Source: Rhizobiales bacterium UBA3584 (GTDB lineage Bacteria > Pseudomonadota > Alphaproteobacteria > Rhizobiales > Devosiaceae). From it: 6,753 nucleotides of DNA. This document shows positions 1 through 5,021 of the stretch, piece by piece (within the stretch, counting starts at the first letter, position 1; the number at the start of each line of letters is the position of its first letter). The notes beneath the pieces are model-generated. The model saw only the letters and a program-made list of their open reading frames with translations, was not told where the DNA came from and did no database searches. The position numbers and the translations under genes are program-made. Location: positions 92,151 through 98,903 of the forward strand of contig DFMV01000023.1 of assembly GCA_002375765.1 (NCBI GenBank), written 5' to 3'.

Positions 1-1230
1 CGGCTCGAAGAAGCGCTCGCCCGCTTTTCCCTGCCCGCAACCGCCGAAACGCCGCTTGAAACTCTCTCGGGCGGCCAGCGCACCCGCGCCATGCTGGCCG
101 CGCTGGTGTTCGCCGATCCCGATTTCCTGCTGCTCGACGAACCCACCAACAATCTCGACAGAGATGGGCGCAACGCGGTGATCGACCTTCTGGCCAATTG
201 GCGCGGCGGAGCGGTGGTGGTCAGCCATGACCGCGAACTGCTCGAAACCATGGACGCCATTGTGGAACTGACCAGCCTTGGTGCCACGACCTATGGCGGC
301 AATTACAGCCTCTATCGTGAGCGCAAATCCATCGAACTGGCGGCCGCAGAGCATGATCTGGCCAGTGCCGAAAGGCGCGCGGCACACGTCGAGAAGAAGG
401 CCCAGCAGACCCGCGAACGCCAGCAGAAATCAGACGCGTCGGGCAAGCGCAGGCGCGCAAAGGGCGATCTGCCGAAAATCCTGCTCAATGGCAGGAAGAA
501 CGCCGCCGAAAACTCGGCGGGCGAAAACGCCCGGCTTGCCAGCCGCTTACGGCAACAGGCGGAATCGGATGCTCAAGCGGCCCGCGACAAAATCGAAGTG
601 CTCCAGCACGTTACCATCGCATTGCCCCCGACCGGCCTGCCCGCCGGCAGGACGGTGCTGACACTTGATGCCCTCACGGCGGGATACGATCGGGATGCCC
701 CTATCCTCAAGGATTTCTCCCTTGCCATAACCGGTCCTGAAAGAATTGCCCTGACCGGTCCGAACGGCTCGGGCAAAACCACCCTGCTCCGCCTCGTGGC
801 CGGCGGTCTCGAACCATTCGCGGGCACTGTCAGTATGCATGTGCCATACGCCCTGCTCGACCAGCAGGTCTCCATCCTCGACCCGCAAAAGACCGTGCGC
901 GAGAATTTCCTGGCTCTCAATCCGGCTTCTGACGAAAACGCCTGCCGCTCGGCTCTGGCCCGGTTCAAGTTTCGCGCCGATGCCGCGCTGAAAATGACCG
1001 GCTCGCTCTCCGGGGGCGAAACCCTGCGAGCCGGGCTGGCCTGCGTTCTGGGCACCGACACCCCGCCGCAACTGCTGATCCTGGACGAACCCACCAATCA
1101 CCTCGACCTCGATTCCATCGAGGCAGTGGAGGCAGGACTTCGTGGCTATGACGGCGCCTTGCTGGCGGTCAGCCACGACCGTCCGTTCCTTGACGCCATC
1201 GGCATCACGCGGGAGATCTCACTGGCGTAA
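1..1230 (+). CDS. ABC-F family ATPase, 3' part (N-terminus outside the window)
   Basis: The reading frame is open from base 1, so the gene starts before the window; 409 codons remain. The fragment begins just before the signature motif of the first ATPase domain (LSGGQ, 64-78), followed by Walker B LLLDEPTNNLD (about 130-159) and the switch histidine in VVSHDR (His 226-228). A charged, Lys/Arg/Glu/Ala-rich helical linker (about 310-640) includes the stretch DLPKILLNGRKN. The second domain has Walker A GPNGSGKTT (757-783), signature LSGGE (1006-1020), Walker B LILDEPTNHLD and a second VSHDR. Two ABC domains with a helical linker and no membrane segment define the ABC-F class of soluble ribosome-associated ATPases, which act on translation or protect ribosomes from antibiotics. 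The subfamily and substrate cannot be told from this part. The gene ends 66 bp from the convergent dksA-like gene and has no visible link to the flagellar genes. Confidence 0.93.
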   Translation, partial: RLEEALARFSLPATAETPLETLSGGQRTRAMLAALVFADPDFLLLDEPTNNLDRDGRNAVIDLLANWRGGAVVVSHDRELLETMDAIVELTSLGATTYGGNYSLYRERKSIELAAAEHDLASAERRAAHVEKKAQQTRERQQKSDASGKRRRAKGDLPKILLNGRKNAAENSAGENARLASRLRQQAESDAQAARDKIEVLQHVTIALPPTGLPAGRTVLTLDALTAGYDRDAPILKDFSLAITGPERIALTGPNGSGKTTLLRLVAGGLEPFAGTVSMHVPYALLDQQVSILDPQKTVRENFLALNPASDENACRSALARFKFRADAALKMTGSLSGGETLRAGLACVLGTDTPPQLLILDEPTNHLDLDSIEAVEAGLRGYDGALLAVSHDRPFLDAIGITREISLA

Positions 1231-1240
1231 ACGGCAAACA

Positions 1241-1267
1241 GCCCGCTGAAGTATTCCTTCAACGGGC
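1241..1267 (-). terminator. hairpin between convergent stops, probable dksA terminator
   Basis: Arms 1241-1251 and 1257-1267 form an 11-bp stem with a 5-nt loop. Read on the minus strand the stem is fully paired with one G-U wobble and is followed by the U-rich run TGTTTGCCGTTT; read on the plus strand it has a C-A mismatch and no U-tract. It therefore fits better as the end of the dksA transcript, about 30 nt past that stop, than as the end of the ABC-F transcript. The U-tract is interrupted, so the strength is uncertain. Confidence 0.5.
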
Positions 1268-1296
1268 CGCCGCAAACGATTCTAAAGGTTCGACAA

Positions 1297-1716
1297 TCAG
1301 TCGTCGCGATAGACCTTCTCGCGCCGCTCGTGCATTTCCTGCGCTTCAAGGCTCAGGGTCGCAATCGGTCTGGCATCGAGACGGGCCAGCCCGATGGGCT
1401 CACCGGTTTCTTCGCAAAAGCCGTAGGATCCCTCTTCGATCCGCTTGAGCGCGGCATCGATCTTGGCGATCAGCTTGCGCTGGCGGTCCCGGGTGCGCAA
1501 CTCAAGCGCCCTGTCGCTTTCCGAAGACGCCCGGTCGGCCATATCAGGGTGATTGGTGCTTTCTTCCTGCAGGTTTTCGAGCGTTTCGCGGCTCTCGCGA
1601 AGGATCTCGTCCTTCCAGGCGTTGAGCTTTTTCCGAAAGTATTCGCGCTGGCGCGCGTTCATAAACTCTTCGTCCTCGGAGGGACGGTAATCGTCTGCAA
1701 GGGCCTCGACCGACAT
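1297..1716 (-). CDS. dksA: DksA/TraR family RNA polymerase-binding regulator, zinc-cysteine-depleted
   Basis: The product is 139 aa. DksA enters the RNA polymerase secondary channel and, with ppGpp, adjusts promoters during starvation. Residues about 18-98 form the coiled coil. Its tip reads DMADRAS and keeps the acidic pair and alanine of the E. coli tip (here D58, D61, A63). The C-terminal globular part starts at YGFCEETGEPIG and continues RLDARPIATLSLEAQE. The four zinc positions, Cys-x2-Cys-x17-Cys-x2-Cys in E. coli, are C101, T104, S122 and A125 here, so zinc cannot be bound in the usual way. The start is ATG 1716, with AAGGGGAG 11 nt upstream; an in-frame TTG at 1740 would place the RBS inside the gene. 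Its own promoter-like site lies at 1753-1781. Zinc-independent DksA proteins are known, so this is probably functional. Confidence 0.92.
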   Translation of the reverse strand: MSVEALADDYRPSEDEEFMNARQREYFRKKLNAWKDEILRESRETLENLQEESTNHPDMADRASSESDRALELRTRDRQRKLIAKIDAALKRIEEGSYGFCEETGEPIGLARLDARPIATLSLEAQEMHERREKVYRDD

Positions 1717-1752
1717 CGTAAGACTCACTCCCCTTGGCAACAGGTCGCCGCT

Positions 1753-1781
1753 TATATAGTGGGGTCAAACTTTTCGAGCAA
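1753..1781 (-). promoter_or_regulatory. candidate sigma-70 promoter of dksA
   Basis: On the minus strand, TTGCTC (1776-1781) and TATATA (1753-1758) are separated by exactly 17 nt. The predicted transcript start near 1746 gives a leader of about 30 nt that contains the AAGGGGAG ribosome site. Spacing and placement are good, and the -35 is the TTGxxx type usual in alphaproteobacteria. It would let dksA be expressed independently of fliX. Confidence 0.5.
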
Positions 1782-1796
1782 ATGGAAAGTTGCCGG

Positions 1797-1811
1797 GGTG
1801 TTAACAACACC
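1797..1811. repeat. small inverted repeat between fliX and dksA
   Basis: GGTGTT-AAC-AACACC is a 6-bp inverted repeat with a 3-nt centre, 20 bp past the fliX stop. There is no U-run after it on the minus strand, so it is not a convincing terminator. It could be a weak RNA stem or an operator, and may be chance. Confidence 0.25.
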
Positions 1812-1830
1812 GTGAGGTGCCGCAAACGGG

Positions 1831-2247
1831 TCACAGCGCCGGGTATCGTCCCAGCTTGGCCAGTTCGACCCGCACCCGCAATTCGATATCGGCCACGATG
1901 TCTTCCAGAGCCGGCTCAATCTGTGATTTGGCCTGCTGCAACAGCGCGACGGCGCGGTTGAGCCGCCCTTCGCCCACCTGCCCGATCAAAAGGTCGGCCT
2001 GGATATCCTCGAGCATATCGAGCAGGGAATTGGCACGCTTGACCGCCTTGCGGCGTCCGGTAGTCGCATCGTCCGCCGCCTGAAGCGCCAGCAACGCGTC
2101 AATGCCACCCGCCGCGATGGGCGCCGAGGTCTGGGCGCTGCGGGCCGATCCCTGTCCCGATTCAATCTGAAACGCCGGCCCCGACGATTTCGCGGCAGTG
2201 CCCGGCCGGTTCGTGGTGATGATCCGCCCTGTTCCGTCGATCCGCAT
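1831..2247 (-). CDS. fliX: flagellar assembly regulator FliX
   Basis: The product is 138 aa, the usual FliX size. The N-terminus starts MRIDGTG and residues to about 48 are flexible, rich in Gly/Ser/Ala/Thr. The core begins with the family hallmark GGIDALLALQ (about 47-56), followed by a basic turn TGRRKAVKRA and helices ending in IELRVRVELAKLG. In Caulobacter, FliX is a membrane-associated factor that works with the activator FlbD, so that completion of the early basal body releases sigma-54-dependent class III/IV genes. The divergent position beside flgI, with a sigma-54 promoter in the gap, fits this role. ATG 2247 has no clear Shine-Dalgarno sequence. A perfect CtrA-type box lies 60 nt upstream. 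Homology assignment is strong; the FlbD partner is not in the window and is inferred. Confidence 0.92.
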   Translation of the reverse strand: MRIDGTGRIITTNRPGTAAKSSGPAFQIESGQGSARSAQTSAPIAAGGIDALLALQAADDATTGRRKAVKRANSLLDMLEDIQADLLIGQVGEGRLNRAVALLQQAKSQIEPALEDIVADIELRVRVELAKLGRYPAL

Positions 2248-2284
2248 ATCTGGCCCGATTGGCTCGTGGTTAATCGATTGCTAG

Positions 2285-2299
2285 CCGGCAGATTTTGCC
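2285..2299. promoter_or_regulatory. GGCA-N5-TGCC dyad, candidate FlbD (ftr-like) site 1
   Basis: CCGGCAGATTTTGCC contains the inverted half sites GGCA and TGCC five bases apart. The same 15-mer occurs exactly at 4495-4509. Its centre is about 153 bp upstream of the predicted flgI start and about 46 bp upstream of the fliX start codon. From memory, the GC-rich dyad resembles Caulobacter ftr elements bound by FlbD. The binding protein is inference. Confidence 0.5.
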
Positions 2300-2307
2300 C
2301 AGAGGAG

Positions 2308-2323
2308 TTAATTTACCCTTAAC
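2308..2323. promoter_or_regulatory. CtrA-type box, perfect TTAA-N7-TTAAC
   Basis: TTAATTTACCCTTAAC matches the alphaproteobacterial CtrA consensus exactly. Because the preceding base is G, the site is a GTTAA-N7-TTAAC dyad and reads as a full box on both strands. It is 60 nt upstream of the fliX ATG, flanked on both sides by GGCA-N5-TGCC dyads. CtrA is known to control early flagellar genes and fliX in Caulobacter. Here it most likely serves fliX, although it could also affect flgI. Confidence 0.6.
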
Positions 2324-2326
2324 GAC

Positions 2327-2341
2327 CCGGCAAAGCCTGCC
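2327..2341. promoter_or_regulatory. GGCA-N5-TGCC dyad, candidate FlbD (ftr-like) site 2
   Basis: CCGGCAAAGCCTGCC has the same CCGGCA-N5-TGCC frame as the element at 2285-2299, with a different central pentamer. Its centre is about 111 bp upstream of the predicted sigma-54 start of flgI, a normal enhancer distance for sigma-54 activators. The assignment to FlbD is inference. Confidence 0.48.
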
Positions 2342-2364
2342 CATCCACGCATCGTCCGCACTGC

Positions 2365-2402
2365 GTAGGTTTTATTAAAACTACACAAAAACAATGGATT
2401 AA
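2365..2402. promoter_or_regulatory. AT-rich stretch with dyad, possible IHF or bending site
   Basis: This is one of the most AT-rich pieces of the window. It contains GTAG-g-TTTT-ATT-AAAA-CTAC (2365-2384), a dyad with one unpaired base. It lies between the candidate enhancers and the -24/-12 promoter of flgI, where IHF bends DNA at many sigma-54 promoters. I could not match the IHF consensus well, so only the composition and position support this. Confidence 0.3.
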
Positions 2403-2418
2403 GCGGACTCGCCCCGGT

Positions 2419-2435
2419 TTGGCACGCTTTTCGCT
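2419..2435 (+). promoter_or_regulatory. sigma-54 (-24/-12) promoter of the flgI operon
   Basis: TTGGCACGCTTTTCGCT matches YTGGCACG-N4-TTGCW except for one base (TCGC in place of TTGC). The invariant GG and GC are spaced by exactly 10 nt. The predicted transcript start is near 2446, giving a leader of about 65 nt before the flgI ATG. This also excludes the in-frame GTG at 2445 as the flgI start. Sigma-54 promoters need an enhancer-bound activator, consistent with the two dyads upstream. Confidence 0.75.
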
Positions 2436-2451
2436 ATATCGTCTGTGAATT

Positions 2452-2485
2452 GCGGCGCGTCATCGTGGGGACGACGGCACGCCGC
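2452..2485 (+). other. predicted hairpin in the flgI mRNA leader
   Basis: GCGGCG (2452-2457) pairs with CGCCGC (2480-2485), and CGTC (2458-2461) can pair with GACG (2470-2473) inside it, leaving an internal bulge on the 3' side. The stem starts about six bases from the predicted 5' end and leaves the ribosome-binding region 2486-2510 open. It may stabilise the mRNA; no function is shown. Confidence 0.35.
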
Positions 2486-2510
2486 CCGGAAACGGGGAAT
2501 CGGATACAAA

Positions 2511-3635
2511 ATGAAAACAGGACTGCTTCGCACGACATTGGCAATCGCCCTTAGCGCAGCGCTGGCGCTGACGGGGACGATTCCGGCCAGCTCCGCGCCG
2601 GCCCGCATCAAGGATATCGTCGAAATCGAAGGTGTCCGCGACAACCAGCTGATCGGCTACGGGCTCGTGGTCGGCCTCAACGGCACCGGCGACAGCCTCA
2701 ACAACTCGCCCTTTACGCGCCAGTCGCTGATCGCCATGCTCGAGCGCATGGGGGTGAACACCCGTGGCGAAACCCTGCGCACGGCAAATGTTGCCGCCGT
2801 CATGGTCACCGCCAATCTGCCACCCTTTTCCACGCAAGGCTCTCGCATCGACGTTTCGGTGGCCGCCATGGGCGACGCCTCGTCCCTGCAGGGCGGCACC
2901 CTTCTGGTCACCCCCCTGCTTGGCGCCGATGGCGAGGCATATGCCATCGCCCAGGGCCCGGTTCTCATCAACGGCTTTTCCGCCGAGGGCGAGGCCGCGA
3001 CGGTGATCTCGGGCGTCCCAACCACCGGCATGGTCTCATCGGGCGGGCTGATCGAGCGCGAGATCAACTTCGCGCTCGGCGCCCAGCACTCGGTTCGCCT
3101 CTCGCTGCGCAATCCCGACCTCACCACCTCGCGCCGCATCGCGCTGGCCATCAACGATCTGATCGGCCTGCCGGTCGCCATCCCGACCGACCCGGCCAAT
3201 GTCCGGCTGTCCCTGCCCAACAATTTCAACGGCAACATCGTCGATCTTCTGACCGATATCGAGCAATTGGTGATCCAGACCGATCAGGCCGCCCGCATCG
3301 TCATCAACGAAAACTCCGGCATCATCGTCATCGGTCGTGACGTTCGGGTTTCCTCGGTTGCCATCGCCCATGCCAATCTGACCATTTCAATCGCCGAAAA
3401 CCCCAATGTGGTGCAGCCCAATCCGTTTACGGACGGAGAAACCGCCGTCGAGCCGCGCACTCAGATCAATGTCAATGAAGACGGGACCCAGCTTGCGGTG
3501 GTCCCGGAATCGATCTCGCTGCAGCAGCTTGTCGACGGACTCAATACACTGGGCATCTCGCCGCGCGATCTGATCGCCATCCTGCAGGCGATAAAGGCTT
3601 CTGGCGCCCTGCAAGCTGAAATCGAGGTGATCTGA
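2511..3635 (+). CDS. flgI: flagellar P-ring protein FlgI precursor
   Basis: The product is 374 aa, the normal FlgI length. It forms the periplasmic P-ring, the bushing around the rod in the peptidoglycan layer, and needs FlgA for assembly. Residues 1-31 are a Sec signal peptide: basic start MKTGLLR, a hydrophobic Ala/Leu core, and likely cleavage after APA before RIKDIVEIEG. The conserved N-terminal block contains DNQLIGYGLVVGLNGTGDS. The C-terminus carries VVPESISLQQLVDGLN and ends ALQAEIEVI, as is usual in the family. ATG 2511 is chosen because it begins the signal peptide; the frame stays open back to GTG 2445, but that lies at the predicted transcript start. GGGGAA about 13 nt upstream, or CGGA 6 nt upstream, may serve as the RBS. 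Transcription is probably by sigma-54 from 2419-2435. The stop overlaps the next start by one base. Confidence 0.96.
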   Translation: MKTGLLRTTLAIALSAALALTGTIPASSAPARIKDIVEIEGVRDNQLIGYGLVVGLNGTGDSLNNSPFTRQSLIAMLERMGVNTRGETLRTANVAAVMVTANLPPFSTQGSRIDVSVAAMGDASSLQGGTLLVTPLLGADGEAYAIAQGPVLINGFSAEGEAATVISGVPTTGMVSSGGLIEREINFALGAQHSVRLSLRNPDLTTSRRIALAINDLIGLPVAIPTDPANVRLSLPNNFNGNIVDLLTDIEQLVIQTDQAARIVINENSGIIVIGRDVRVSSVAIAHANLTISIAENPNVVQPNPFTDGETAVEPRTQINVNEDGTQLAVVPESISLQQLVDGLNTLGISPRDLIAILQAIKASGALQAEIEVI

Positions 3636-3949
3636 TGGCCATCGCCCTCAACTCTGCCTACCAGTCCCTGCCCGGCTACGCCAATCTGCGCGAAAAGGCC
3701 AGCGAGCTCGAAGGCGTGTTTCTCAACACCCTGGTCTCGGAAATGTTCAAGGGACTGGAAACCGACTCCATGTTCGGCGGCGGTTACGCCGAGGAAACCT
3801 GGCGCGGCATGATGAGCGAACAATACGCGGCCGAAATGGCCCAGGCGGGTGGCATCGGCATTGCCGACCAGATGGTCGCCGCCCTTATCGAAATGCAGGC
3901 AGCACAAAGCACCGCGCCTCAACTGTCATCCATGGGAGCTTACCGATAA
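3635..3949 (+). CDS. cheL: FlgJ-type rod-binding protein (CheL-like), lacking a hydrolase domain
   Basis: The product is 104 aa. Residues about 22-88 match the N-terminal rod-binding domain of FlgJ: a helix containing LEGVFLNTLVSEMFKGL, a Gly-rich turn MFGGGYAEETWRGMMSEQYA, then AGGIGIADQMVAALIEMQ. This domain helps the rod assemble in the periplasm. The C-terminal muramidase half of enterobacterial FlgJ is absent, as in many alphaproteobacteria, where a separate hydrolase is expected. No signal peptide is visible; FlgJ is exported by the flagellar type III system. Gene order after flgI corresponds to Caulobacter cheL, hence the symbol. Its start overlaps the flgI stop (TGATG) and its stop overlaps the next start (TAATG), indicating coupled translation. 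A chemotaxis role implied by the old name is not supported by the sequence. Confidence 0.88.
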   Translation: MAIALNSAYQSLPGYANLREKASELEGVFLNTLVSEMFKGLETDSMFGGGYAEETWRGMMSEQYAAEMAQAGGIGIADQMVAALIEMQAAQSTAPQLSSMGAYR

Positions 3950-4416
3950 TGACCGCCGCAGAACGCCTCATAGCGCTTGAATCCCTGGATGCGGAAACCC
4001 TTTGCGCTCGCGCCGAAACCGCGCTCGGCGCGCTGGTCGAGGTGATGAACCGCGAAACCACCTATCTGCGGGCCGGTCACATGCGCGAAGCCACGGCGCT
4101 GACGGGTGAAAAAACCCAGCTGGCCCAGGATTACGTGACGCTGGCCCGCGCTATCCAGCGCGCCGCGCCGCGCCTGAAGGCCGAAGCCCCCACCCGCATA
4201 GACGCCCTGCGCCGCGGCCATGAGGCGCTCGCCACCCAGATGGCTGAAAATCTGCGTGTTCTGGCCACGGCCCGCACTGTAACCGAAAACCTTCTCTCGG
4301 ACGTCGCCCGCGCCGCCGGCAACGCGGCTAAGCCCAAGACTTATGGCGCAGCCGGCCAATCGCCCAAGCCTTCGACAGAATCCATGAAGGGCATTTCGAT
4401 CAACCGGGCGCTGTGA
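3949..4416 (+). CDS. FlgN/FlbY-like flagellar protein, probable export chaperone
   Basis: The product is 155 aa, mostly alpha-helical and cytoplasmic, with no signal peptide or cysteine-rich motif apart from one Cys near residue 19. The pattern ALVEVMNRETTYLRAGHMREATALTGEKTQLAQDY (written in two parts: a Glu-x2-x-Leu helix, then a Lys-x2-Leu helix) is typical of FlgN-type chaperones, which bind the hook-filament junction proteins FlgK and FlgL before export. The end, YGAAGQSPKPSTESMKGISI then NRAL, is a flexible tail. Third position in the flgI operon corresponds to flbY in Caulobacter, as I recall. The start codon shares its A with the preceding stop. FlgN similarity is by pattern only, and cargo is not visible, so the operon membership is surer than the biochemical role. 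Confidence 0.7.
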   Translation: MTAAERLIALESLDAETLCARAETALGALVEVMNRETTYLRAGHMREATALTGEKTQLAQDYVTLARAIQRAAPRLKAEAPTRIDALRRGHEALATQMAENLRVLATARTVTENLLSDVARAAGNAAKPKTYGAAGQSPKPSTESMKGISINRAL

Positions 4417-4482
4417 TTTTCCCGATTGAGACAATTTTCTTAAAACACAACCACCCCGCCTAACCCGCCCGACAGCCTTTGC

Positions 4483-4495
4483 GGCACATTATGCC
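4483..4495. promoter_or_regulatory. GGCA-N5-TGCC dyad, candidate FlbD (ftr-like) site 3
   Basis: GGCACATTATGCC carries the same half sites and spacing as the elements in front of flgI. It lies 14 bp upstream of site 4, start to start, so the two nearly touch. It lies about 40 bp before the unknown ORF. Confidence 0.42.
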
Positions 4496-4509
4496 CGGCA
4501 GATTTTGCC
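4495..4509. promoter_or_regulatory. GGCA-N5-TGCC dyad, candidate FlbD (ftr-like) site 4
   Basis: CCGGCAGATTTTGCC is identical over 15 bases to 2285-2299. The exact copy in another flagellar control region suggests a conserved binding site and not chance. It ends 26 bp before the GTG start of the unknown ORF and about 510 bp before the flagellin start. No matching sigma-54 promoter was found close by. Confidence 0.5.
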
Positions 4510-4535
4510 GCATCGGCCAGGGAAATGGTTAACAG

Positions 4536-4886
4536 GTGACGGGGTTCATTCCACCGCAGCAGGGCCCGCTCGGGATCGCTGCAGCCATGGCGCGACCGGT
4601 CGAACGACCGGCGGCACCCCCGCCCCATCGCGTCCGCGATTCCGCCGGAGCGAGCCTCGGCCAGCCCCTTCCCAAACGCCCCGCCCCCAACCGCCAGCGG
4701 CGCCAGAATTCCGATGAAGATCAAGTACTTGATGGCAACGTCTCCGCAGCGACACTGCTCGATACCAGCCTGATCGCATCCACCCTCGTCAACACCGAGA
4801 CGACTTCGGGCGCTGCCCTGATCGTGCGCTCTGCTCCCTGGGAACCGCCGCGATCGAGCCTGACGCTGCGCGACCGCTCCGTGTAG
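4536..4886 (+). CDS. hypothetical protein, unknown, between the flgI operon and flagellin
   Basis: I do not recognise this 116-aa product. The proposed start is GTG 4536, with AGGGAA about 11 nt upstream; an internal ATG at 4587 is the alternative. Residues about 5-60 are Pro/Arg/Ala-rich, likely disordered and basic (e.g. PVERPAAPPPHRVRD, PKRPAPNRQRR). Residues about 61-97 are more ordered and neutral to acidic (DQVLDGNVSAATLLDTSLIA), and the tail is PWEPPRSSLTLRDRSV. There is no signal peptide or membrane segment. Codon choice supports reality: arginine is mostly CGC, glycine GGC, valine GTC and leucine CTC/CTG, as in neighbouring genes, while the antisense frame is rich in GGG and CGG. Two flagellar-type dyads lie just upstream, so a flagellar role is plausible but inferred. 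It could also be a spurious ORF. Confidence 0.5.
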   Translation: MTGFIPPQQGPLGIAAAMARPVERPAAPPPHRVRDSAGASLGQPLPKRPAPNRQRRQNSDEDQVLDGNVSAATLLDTSLIASTLVNTETTSGAALIVRSAPWEPPRSSLTLRDRSV

Positions 4887-4893
4887 GGCAAAA

Positions 4894-4905
4894 GGTAAAT
4901 TTACC
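4894..4905. promoter_or_regulatory. perfect 12-bp palindrome GGTAAATTTACC
   Basis: GGTAAATTTACC is fully self-complementary and lies 8 bp past the stop of the unknown ORF, about 115 bp upstream of the flagellin start. The part GGTAAATT also occurs in the CtrA-box region of fliX on the minus strand. It may be an operator of the flagellin promoter; no binding protein is known to me. Confidence 0.3.
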
Positions 4906-4961
4906 CCTTGATGATCAGACTTTGTTAACTATTCGGTAGCACTTGGCGAAGCACTCTATGG

Positions 4962-4977
4962 TTAACGCGCTCCTAAC
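4962..4977 (+). promoter_or_regulatory. CtrA-like box with one mismatch upstream of flagellin
   Basis: TTAACGCGCTCCTAAC fits TTAA-N7-TTAAC except for C in place of the first T of the second half. It ends 44 bp before the flagellin ATG. A weak match, listed because a similar near-match sits upstream of the second flagellin. Confidence 0.25.
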
Positions 4978-5021
4978 AGGGAGTGATTCTGTTCATACCA
5001 ATCGACACGGGGGTTTTGGCC

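Larger units (their letters stand above)
4417..4535. other. intergenic region after the flgI operon
   Basis: This holds a tandem pair of GGCA-N5-TGCC dyads (4483-4509). I see no rho-independent terminator after the flgN-like gene and no convincing -24/-12 or -35/-10 promoter on the plus strand, so read-through into the next ORF is possible. A short AT-rich run lies at 4429-4447. Confidence 0.5.
4887..5021 (+). other. flagellin upstream region
   Basis: No sigma-54 (GG-N10-GC) or sigma-28 site is convincing here. A weak sigma-70-like pair is TTGATG (4908-4913), 16 nt, TATTCG (4930-4935). The region also holds a 12-bp palindrome (4894-4905) and a one-mismatch CtrA box (4962-4977), followed by a possible short stem AACAG/CTGTT (4975-4979 with 4989-4993) in the leader. 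Ribosome site GGGGG (5009-5013) is 8 nt from the flagellin ATG. Confidence 0.4.

Noticed and set aside
2445..2510. Upstream GTG start extending flgI by 22 residues
   Set aside because: The added residues would precede the signal peptide, and the GTG falls at the predicted transcript start.
2783..2795. A fifth GGCA-N5-TGCC match
   Set aside because: It is inside the flgI coding sequence, lacks the CCGGCA extension and is explained by the codons for Thr-Ala-Asn-Val-Ala. It shows that the short form of the motif can arise in coding DNA.
4440..4724. Antisense ORF starting with a hydrophobic stretch (IFIGILAPLAV) that looks like a membrane segment
   Set aside because: It can only start at TTG with no ribosome site, its codons are rich in GGG and CGG unlike real genes here, and it runs over the candidate regulatory dyads. 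It is probably the shadow of the plus-strand ORF.
4733..4748. TGGCAACGTCTCCGC, with GG-N10-GC spacing
   Set aside because: The spacing fits sigma-54, but the -12 half lacks TT, the -24 half lacks the final C, and it lies within the unknown ORF almost 290 bp from the flagellin start.
4983..5021. Upstream in-frame start extending flagellin by 13 residues
   Set aside because: The conserved flagellin N-terminus begins at MSDVTLSK, with a well-spaced ribosome site, and the second flagellin begins in the same way.
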